Shown: piece by piece, positions 23,647 through 31,200 of the stretch | Numbering within the stretch: position 1 is the stretch's first letter | How the letters are laid out: every line of letters begins with the position of its first letter | Source: CAYPCH01 sp964409165 | GTDB lineage: Bacteria; Bacillota; Clostridia; Acetivibrionales; Acetivibrionaceae | Direction of reading: 5' to 3' | DNA: 39,150 nt | NCBI GenBank assembly: GCA_964409165.1 | Contig: CAYPCH010000018.1 | Location: 1 to 39,150, forward strand | Made by a program: the position numbers and the translations under genes | The notes under the pieces: model-generated | Databases searched by the model: none | What the model saw: the letters and a program-made list of their open reading frames with translations, nothing else | What the model was told of the DNA's origin: nothing

Positions 23647-25713
23647 ATGACTAACAATAATGTTGTACCCAATAGATTGATAAACGAGAAATCGCCGTAT
23701 CTATTACAGCACGCTCACAACCCAGTTGATTGGTTCCCATGGGGCCAAGAAGCATTTGACAAAGCGAAGCTTGAAGATAAGCCGATATTTCTTTCTATTG
23801 GGTACTCATAGCGTTGGTTATAGAAACCAACTTGCCATTGGTGTCACGTTATGGAACGTGAATCCTTTGAGGACAAAGAAGTTGCAGAAATACTGAATCG
23901 TAATTTTGTTTCGATAAAAGTAGACCGGGAAGAACGTCCCGATATAGACCACATTTATATGGGCGTGTGTCAGGCATTAATCGGACATGGAGGCTGGCCG
24001 CTTACAATCCTGATGACTCCCGACAGAAAACCATTTTTTGCAGGAACATATTTTCCCAAAAATGACCAAATGGGAATGCATGGCTTGATAAGCATTCTCA
24101 ATAGCGTGTATGATGCTTGGGTTAACAAAAAGGATGCACTTATTCACTCAAGCAACCAGATTCTAAATGCTATAACCGATTCGGTCAAAGCAGAGGAAAC
24201 TGAAACCGGGGAGGATTTATCTGAAGAAACAATAAATGATGCCTTTTCCGAGTTCAAATATGACTTTGATAATTTTTATGGCGGATTCGGAAGTGCACCA
24301 AAATTTCCTACACCCCATAACCTCTTTTTCCTTCTAAGATACTGGTATAAAACGAAGGAAGAATATGCACTTACCATGGTGGAAAAAACTTTGGAGGCAA
24401 TGCACAGAGGCGGAATATATGATCATATAGGCTTTGGTTTTAGCCGGTATTCAACCGACAGAAAATGGCTTGTACCCCATTTTGAAAAAATGCTCTACGA
24501 CAATGCACTCCTGTCCATTGCATATCTTGAGACCTATCATGCAACAGGGAACAAAGAGTATGCCGATATTGCCAAACAAATTTTTACGTATGTTATAAGG
24601 GATATGACATCGGATGAAGGAGGATTTTTCTCTGCTGAGGACGCAGATTCTGAAGGAGAAGAAGGAAAATTCTATATATGGTCTCCTGAAGAAATCAAAA
24701 AGGTATTGGGAGAAGATGAAGGCGAAATTTACTGCAAATATTATGATATTACCGAAAAAGGCAATTTTGAAGGGCTTAATATTTCCAACCTTATAAAGGG
24801 CAAAATACCGGATGAAGAAAAAGCTTCTATAGAAAACTTGCGAAAAAAGCTTTTTGATTACAGAAAAAAAAGGATTCATCCCTATAAAGACGACAAAATT
24901 CTTACTTCGTGGAACGGACTTATGATTGCAGCTATGGCATTAGGGGGCAGAATCCTTGGAAACGACAGTTACATTGCGGTAGCAGAAAAAGCTGCAAACT
25001 TCATACTGTCAAAACTGGTGCGGGATGATGGAAGACTTCTTGCCCGTTACAGGGATGGTGAAGCGGCATACCCTGCATATGCAGACGACTACGCATTTAT
25101 GATCTGGGGGCTTTTGGAGCTTTATGAAACAACATACAAGCCGCAATATCTGAAAAAGGCAGTAAAACTCAATGATGAACTCCTTAAACTATTCTGGGAC
25201 AATGAAAACGGAGGGCTTTTCATGTACGGAAGTGACAGTGAACAGCTTATAGCACGTCCTAAAGAAATTTATGACGGAGCCACACCTTCCGGCAATTCGG
25301 TTTCAACATTGAATTTTATAAGGCTCGCCCGCCTTACAGGACAGAATAAACTTGAAGAAAAAGCGCACCAGCAGTTTAAATTGTTTGGAAAAAATATTCA
25401 AAGCATGGCCAGAGGACATGCTTTTTTATTGACGGCACTTCTATTCTCTCAGTCCAAAACGAAAGAAGTTGTATTGGTAGGAACAGATTACAGTAATACT
25501 GAAGGTATGGTCGATATAATAAGGCAAAGTTTCCAGCCCTTTACTCTTTCCATGTTCTATTCCGACCAACACAAGGAGCTAAAAGAGCTTGCACCATTTA
25601 TCGAAAACTATAAGCCTATTGGAGGAAAAACAACTGCCTATATCTGTGAGAATTTCTCCTGTCAGGCTCCTATTACGGACAGCACAAAATTTAAAGATGC
25701 AATATCAAACTGA
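23647..25713 (+). pseudogene. yyaL: Chimeric DUF255/YyaL gene: element 5' end, host 3' part, two in-frame UAG
   Basis: An element-borne 5' segment (ATG 23647, GAAGGAAGG site) codes for 54 DUF255 residues. It matches the host 5' fragment at 39 of 46 aligned residues but differs at many codon third positions. Then come 21 in-frame bases (23809-23829) with TAG at codons 55 and 59, and the frame resumes as TCHWCH and runs to 25713 through the host part. That host part has the rest of the thioredoxin-like domain (MERESFED, FVSIKVDREERPDID, GGWPLT) and a long alpha-barrel of the N-acylglucosamine 2-epimerase type (DHIGFGFSRYSTDRKW, SWNGLMIAAMA). The protein is the YyaL/SPATA20 family, of unclear function. 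As it stands the gene cannot make a full product without read-through. An inner ATG at 23851 has no ribosome site. Confidence 0.88.
23815..23864. other. attR of the serine-integrase element
   Basis: The element arm TGGTTATAGAAACCAACTTG (23815-23834) meets the core CATTGGTGTCA at 23836-23846, and the host arm follows. Joined with the attL arm, the reconstructed attP is 50 bp and symmetric about TG at 23839-23840. The host attB is also partly symmetric about the same TG (6 of 9 bases each side). Confidence 0.8.
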
Positions 25714-25739
25714 AACTTATGTGAAAAAACACATCAAAG

Positions 25740-25773
25740 GGCGCATATGCTGATTAAATCTCACTAATGCGCC
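25740..25773 (+). terminator. Hairpin after the DUF255 gene
   Basis: GGCGCAT (25740-25746) pairs with ATGCGCC (25767-25773). No clear T-run follows, so it may be a weak terminator only. The rest of 25714-25921 holds a TATAAT at 25877-25882 that could be the -10 of the next gene. Confidence 0.45.
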
Positions 25774-25921
25774 TGCCTCCCACTTTTATGAAATTCTCAA
25801 CTTTGATTACTTGGGTTCCCTTTGCTATATCCTCATTTCCTCATTTGTTTTTATGGTATTTAATTTATTTGTATGATATAATCCCTTAGAAATAGTTACA
25901 TTAAAACGGGAGTTGAAGTAT

Positions 25922-27223
25922 GTGACAAAGTATTTTTACGACATCCACTGCCATGCTATGAATATGAGCCATCCGAATTTTTTGGCAATTGCCAAGCGTT
26001 TTGAAAATTCACTGTTTTCGGATATTGATTCGTTCCTAAAAAAAAACAAGCTGAAAACATTTCTGGGAATGAACTTTCTGCTACTTCAATTCATGCTTTT
26101 TAAGAAATTTAATTTTGATAATATAAATGTACTGCTCCAAAAAACAGACACCGCAAATTATGTAGATAGGATAAAAAATCTTATGGCATCAGTAGAAAAC
26201 GAAGTGGGTAACCTTTTTCTAATGATGGAGGAATGCCTGTGGGAACATGTTATGATAAACGGAAAAATAGTAATTGGCAACAAGAGTTATGATAAAGTAA
26301 TACTGACTCCGTTAATTATAGATTTTGGAGTTAAAACCGCTTTTTACAGAAATGTCCATTATAACAGAAAGCCTGTGGCAAAACCTGTTATTGAGCAAAC
26401 AATTGACCTTTTTAACGGAATAAGCAAGTATAACACTCAATCGCCTCACAAGATATTTGAAATCTATCCCTTCATGGGTATAAATACTATAAACTACACT
26501 ATAAACGAAATAGATGGCATGCTAAATAAACACTTTGGCAACTATATGGGAACACATGAATCCTTCCGTTCAAATATGAGTGTTTTCAGTGGGGATGTCA
26601 AAAGTTCCGGAAGCAATATCTATTCCGGAATAAAGCTATATCCCCTTTTGGGTTTTGATCCATGGCCCCATAATACTCAAGAAAAGGAAAAGGTTATGCT
26701 TCTCTATGATTTCTGTCAATCCAAGCAAATCCCCATAACATCACACATAAGCGATGTGGGCTTTTGCATAATAGACGAACAGAATATGGAAACACTGACA
26801 TCCCCTTTGAAGTGGAAAAAAGTTTTAAACCGATATCCCTCATTGAAGCTAAATCTTGCCCATTTTGGCAAAAAGGGAAAGTCCACCGAATGGCAAAACG
26901 AGATAATCAATCTTATAAAAACTTATGATAATGTATATACCGATATTTCATACAGAGGTTTTGATGACAGCTTTTACAAGGATTTAAAGAACATCGTTAA
27001 AGGACTCGGAAATAAAAAAAATATAACAAAGCTAAAAGATAGGATTCTGTTCGGTTCAGACTTTATGATAAACCTCTTAGAAACAGACTCATACTGCAAA
27101 TATTATGACCTGTTTATTTCTACCAAACACTTTAGTGAGAATGATAAAAACCTCATGTGCTCATTGAATCCTCAATCGTTTCTGTTCAGCCAATCTCCCC
27201 GTAAAAGATTACAGCTAGCTTGA
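25922..27223 (+). CDS. Amidohydrolase-family metal-dependent hydrolase
   Basis: A GTG at 25922 with ACGGGAG about 9 nt upstream gives 433 residues; a TTG at 25913 is too close to the site. The N-terminal HxH-type metal motif (YDIHCHAM), a central ITSHISD, the LNLAHFGKKG histidine strand and the late LFGSDFM aspartate strand follow the order of amidohydrolase_2 TIM-barrel enzymes. The substrate is not clear; the group includes decarboxylases and hydrolases. No signal peptide is seen. It is longer than usual, with an inserted region at about 40-150 of no known type. It stands alone, converging on the response-regulator gene. Confidence 0.75.
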   Translation: MTKYFYDIHCHAMNMSHPNFLAIAKRFENSLFSDIDSFLKKNKLKTFLGMNFLLLQFMLFKKFNFDNINVLLQKTDTANYVDRIKNLMASVENEVGNLFLMMEECLWEHVMINGKIVIGNKSYDKVILTPLIIDFGVKTAFYRNVHYNRKPVAKPVIEQTIDLFNGISKYNTQSPHKIFEIYPFMGINTINYTINEIDGMLNKHFGNYMGTHESFRSNMSVFSGDVKSSGSNIYSGIKLYPLLGFDPWPHNTQEKEKVMLLYDFCQSKQIPITSHISDVGFCIIDEQNMETLTSPLKWKKVLNRYPSLKLNLAHFGKKGKSTEWQNEIINLIKTYDNVYTDISYRGFDDSFYKDLKNIVKGLGNKKNITKLKDRILFGSDFMINLLETDSYCKYYDLFISTKHFSENDKNLMCSLNPQSFLFSQSPRKRLQLA

Positions 27224-27234
27224 GCTGAATCGGT

Positions 27235-27317
27235 TATGGGGCACTAATGTTTTTAACATTACAAATTTACAGTCTCTCATACTGTTAAAAACGTGCTTTC
27301 TCTGTTTGTGCCCCATA
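27235..27317. repeat. Nested inverted repeats between convergent genes
   Basis: Outer arms TATGGGGCAC (27235-27244) and GTGCCCCATA (27308-27317) enclose inner arms GTTTTTAACA (27249-27258) and TGTTAAAAAC (27283-27292). All four arms are perfect. It may act as a terminator for both genes, but the size and nesting suggest a small palindromic insertion. Confidence 0.75.
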
Positions 27318-27339
27318 GAAACTTTTTAGAATACCCAAA

Positions 27340-27987
27340 TTATTGCAGCAACTTGTTCTTATATGCAAAACCAGCTAATTGATTTCTATCGCTAAAACCA
27401 AGTTTCCCAAGAATACCCGATATGACATTTTTCGTCCTTCCTACGCTGAGGCATAGTTCCATTGCTATTTCCCTGTTACTCATGCCTTTTGCAACCATCC
27501 TGATAATTTGAATATCCCTTTCTTTAAGTTCAGGCTCCAAATCACTTACAATTTTTTCGTTTTCTGCATGTGTGTTTATGTGTCTCATAACCGAGTCAAA
27601 AGGACTTTTGCTAAAAATACCGAATCCTTTTGAGGTATTTCTTACAGCCTGAATAAGCTCTTGTGGTGTTATCTCCTTTAATACATAACCATCTGCGCCG
27701 CTCTTTAAAGCTTCATAAACATTTTGATCATCTTCGAAAGTAGTAAGAATCAAAACCTTTATTTCCGGATAATGTTCTTTTATAAGACGCGTCCCTTCTA
27801 TACCGTCACAGACAGGCATATTAATGTCCATCAAAACAAGATCAACTTCCTCGCTTTTACACATCTCAAAAGCTTCACTACCGTTTTCTGCAGAACCTAT
27901 GACACTAATTTCGGAATCATTTTCAATTATGTTTTTAAGACTCTCGCACAAAAGCTTCTGGTCATCTGCTATCAATACCTTTATCAT
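27340..27987 (-). CDS. NarL/FixJ-family response regulator
   Basis: An ATG at 27987 follows GGGGGGAGG; a longer reading to 28044 has no site. The 215-residue protein has a receiver domain (acidic pair Asp8/Asp9, phosphate acceptor Asp54 in LMDINMP, TTF, and the lysine of GYVLKE) and a C-terminal LuxR-type HTH (LKERDIQIIRMVAKGMSNRE through KNVISGILGKL). It lies 255 bp downstream of the giant hybrid kinase, which ends in a NarL-partner type histidine kinase, so it is the expected phosphate acceptor. Target genes cannot be told. A 137-bp palindrome separates the two genes. Confidence 0.92.
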   Translation of the reverse strand: MIKVLIADDQKLLCESLKNIIENDSEISVIGSAENGSEAFEMCKSEEVDLVLMDINMPVCDGIEGTRLIKEHYPEIKVLILTTFEDDQNVYEALKSGADGYVLKEITPQELIQAVRNTSKGFGIFSKSPFDSVMRHINTHAENEKIVSDLEPELKERDIQIIRMVAKGMSNREIAMELCLSVGRTKNVISGILGKLGFSDRNQLAGFAYKNKLLQ

Positions 27988-28086
27988 AACCTCCCCCCAT
28001 TCCAATAAAAAGCAGTATCCATCCCCTAAAAAGTATAATATCATAATTTGTAATATTAAATCTACAAAAGAAATTAAATCTTATCT

Positions 28087-28223
28087 ACTCAACTTTCCCA
28101 CAGTATTTATGGCCTCTTTGCCACTAACGTAGCATTGCTCACTGCGGTCAAAAAGTAAACTTTTTGACCTTAACTTGTGAGCAACCAGAGAGCCTCAAAA
28201 TACTATAAGCGGGAAAGTTGAGT
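28087..28223. repeat. 137-bp imperfect palindrome, possible MITE
   Basis: The ends ACTCAACTTTCCC and GGGAAAGTTGAGT are perfect 13-bp inverted repeats. Inside lie matching AGTATTT...CCTCT / AGAG...AATACT arms, TTGCTCAC / GTGAGCAA and a central GGTCAAAAAGT-AA-ACTTTTTGACC hairpin. The whole folds as one long stem. It looks like a non-coding miniature element, or a terminator plus processing site between kinase and regulator genes. Confidence 0.7.
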
Positions 28224-28242
28224 TATCTATCTGAACTGACAC

Positions 28243-31200
28243 TTAGCACTCTAAAGGAAGCATAATCTCCGTTATAAAACCACAGTCGCTGTCGGTGCTA
28301 AAACAAACACTGCCGTTAAGCTCCTTAATCCGCTCTTCAATACCGGTGATCCCGAATCCTCTTTTAATGGTTTTACAGCCTGTACCATCATCCGTAATAA
28401 CCAATTTCATCTTCTTGTCCATAAACTTCAACTCTATTAATATATTTTTAGCCTTTCCGTGTCTTACGGAATTAGTCATGGTTTCCTGGCAGACTTTAAA
28501 CAGGGTATATGAGTATGCAGGATTGCGGTAATCGTAAATCCCCTCAACCTTCAACTCAATATTTACATCTGGCATTTTGAAGTCTTCAATGAGCTTCTTT
28601 AAAGCTGTTATAAACTTGCTTACTTCAAGTTTTTCAGGTACAAGCCCGTAAATTGATCTTTTTAATTCCTTCATTCCTTCCCTTGCTGTACTTATTGCAT
28701 CATTCAACTTTTCCAAAGCTTTTTCAGGATTGCTTTCCACTTCCATTCTACTTACCTCAAGAAGCTTTATCAATAGCACCATGGTGTGCCCAAGCGTATC
28801 ATGCACATCTACTGCAAAACGGTTCCTCTCTTTGGTTACTGTTAATTCCTCAACGGTCTCTGCATACTTTTTCAGCTTTTCTATCATCTCGTTCAGTTCA
28901 GTATTTTTTTCACTTAATTCATCTGCAAGGTTTTTATATTTGAGGTTTAATACTTCAAGCTGTTCCGTCCTTTTTGCCACTCTTTGCTCTAAGGTATTGT
29001 TCCATAATTTGATTTCATCCCTTGATTTTTCAATTTCCATAGAGTACAGTTTCATCTTTTTATACAACCTTGCATTCTGAACCGAAATTCCCGCCTGGCA
29101 TGCAATCATATCCAATACCTTCAAGTCTTCTGAAGAGAAAAGTCCGCCAATAAGACTGTTATCAAGGTATATTACCCCTATCATTTCGCCCTTTGAAATG
29201 ATAGGAGCACACATAACAGACCTTACTTTGTTTATTATTATACTTGACTCTATGTTAAAGTTTTCATCTGTAAGAGCATCTGAAACAGTTATAGGCAACT
29301 TCTCCATTTCAACCCTTTTTATAATGCTTCTGCCGCCTTTAAATTTGTCCTCATGAATTTCCTTCTTTGAAACATTTCTCACTACAAATGCCTCAAGCTT
29401 CCCTCCTTCTTCTGGATACAGAAACAATGCTCCCCTTTGGGCTCCTACATGTTCTAAAACACAATCCATAATTTTCTCGAGAAGCTCATCAAGATCAAGT
29501 ATTGAACTTAAGTATCTGCTGGCTGCCAGTATTGTAGAAAGCCTTCTTTCGGCATTAAGCCTTGTCATTGTGGTGGCTGAGTTCTGAGTTTCGTTTATGT
29601 CTTCGATATCAAAATATGATGCACACTTTTTAGAATATTCTGTTGCCTCCATTTCCTTGAACATGGTATACGCTGTTTTAATTGCATTCCTGCTCTTCTC
29701 CATGTCCCCTGCTGATTCATAAAGAACTCCAAGCTCAAAGTAGCCTTTAGCGACTTCATATTTTCTTTCCAGCTTTTTTGCATAGGATATGCTTAATGTC
29801 AGATACTTTCTTGCTTTTTCACTTTTTTTCGCAACAACATAATATTTCCCCATACACCTTAATGCCCCTGCATAATGATTGGGCCAGGCCTTTGTCTTCT
29901 TTAAAGCTGTCTTGCATAAAACATATAACCTTTTCAATCTTTCCTTCGATATACAGTTAAGTTGCTCATTTCCTTCTTTTTCTTCTTTTCTGATATACGC
30001 TTCAGTCAGATAGCAATACAAGTTAACCATATAATCCTTGATAAATGAGTTCCTTTCATTTATTTCCCTGGTTTCCTCCAAAATCTCCACAGCTTTACCA
30101 AAGTTGTTTCTTTCCAGTTCAAGGTATCCCATGCAAATGGATGTACAACAGTATAAATACTCATTTTTATACTCTATGCATATTTCCATCGCTTTTAAAA
30201 TATGCTCTTGTGCAGCATTAAAATTGCCGTTTTCAATATAGCAATAAGAAACCTCTATGTAGCCTGATATTACACCATAAGTATTGTTCATTCTCCTGCT
30301 TAAGTCAATATATTTTTCATTCGCTTCGATACCTTTTCTGTATTGCGAAGTGTATCTGTGTGCATAGCCAAAACCATTATGCACAATTCCCAGCTCCCAC
30401 ATGTCACCGATTCTTGCAAACTTGTCCTTCGACTTTTCAAGACAATTTATACTGTCACGGTGCCTTCCCCACCAAGAGTAATTATACCCAAAAAACTGGT
30501 AGCATTGGGCACTCGCCCATTCTTCTCCTATTTCTTCACAAATTTCAACAGCTCTATAATGGTACTTTTCTGCTCGTCTAAAAAAAGGAACAGCCATTAG
30601 AGCCGAAGCATAACCGCTCATACTTCTTCCCATTTCCTTTGTTCCTGGAAGTCTTGTTTCAGAAATATTAAGCATTCTCATAATATTGCATAAAAGCTTG
30701 TCAATATCACTCAAAATGTACATCCAGTTAAGTGTCATGTATGCACTTATAATCTCCTTGTCTTCTTCTCTATGCTTACGCTTGATTTTTATTTTGTCAG
30801 TTCGGTAAAATATACTGTGAAAAAAGTGAATTACCATCTCACTTACAAGCCTTCTAATCCATTCCAGCTTTTTTGACGGAAGCTTCTCACCTAATAAGGC
30901 AAGACCTTTTGAAAGATTGTCTTCACACCCCTTCCAATCTCCTATCTTAAAATAGGCTATACCCATTTTTCTATAAGCCCTTGACTTCCCAAGAGCTCCA
31001 TTAATAAAAGGAAGGATTTTCATAATAGTATCAATGGCTTCATTGTTCTTTCCAATTGTAAGGTAAACATCCACCAACTCTGAGCAACAGTCAATCCATT
31101 TTTGGTCAGTTCGGTCATTCCTTTTTTCCAACAGTCCTATGCCTATGGTGTAGTACTTAATGGCTTCTTCATTTGCATATGAAGCCATTGCCCTTTTTGC

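Larger units (their letters stand above)
6244..23839 (+). mobile_element. 17.6-kb integrative element inserted in the DUF255 gene
   Basis: The element is bounded by attL and attR with an 11-bp shared core. A large serine integrase gene ends 276 bp from the right core. Cargo is a type I restriction-modification operon with an ImmA/IrrE peptidase, a C1-type repressor with divergent promoters, unknown small genes, a short tyrosine recombinase and a degenerate recombinase-like protein. No relaxase, type IV secretion, replication or virion genes are recognisable, so the element is not obviously self-transmissible. The host genes on both flanks are read from the same split gene. Gene order and short intergenic spacing suggest it is intact at its ends. 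Confidence 0.88.

Noticed and set aside
23809..23823. The two UAG codons as pyrrolysine or other recoding signals
   Set aside because: Both lie in the attachment arm, no structure or pyrrolysine genes are seen, and neither position matches a known site in the family. Mutation or plain disruption is simpler.
6244..23839. Prophage or self-transmissible conjugative element
   Set aside because: No terminase, portal, capsid, tail, lysis, relaxase or type IV secretion genes were recognised.
24451..24879. 142-codon minus-strand frame inside the DUF255 gene
   Set aside because: It lies fully within a well-supported gene on the other strand and its product is a run of F and I typical of an antisense shadow.
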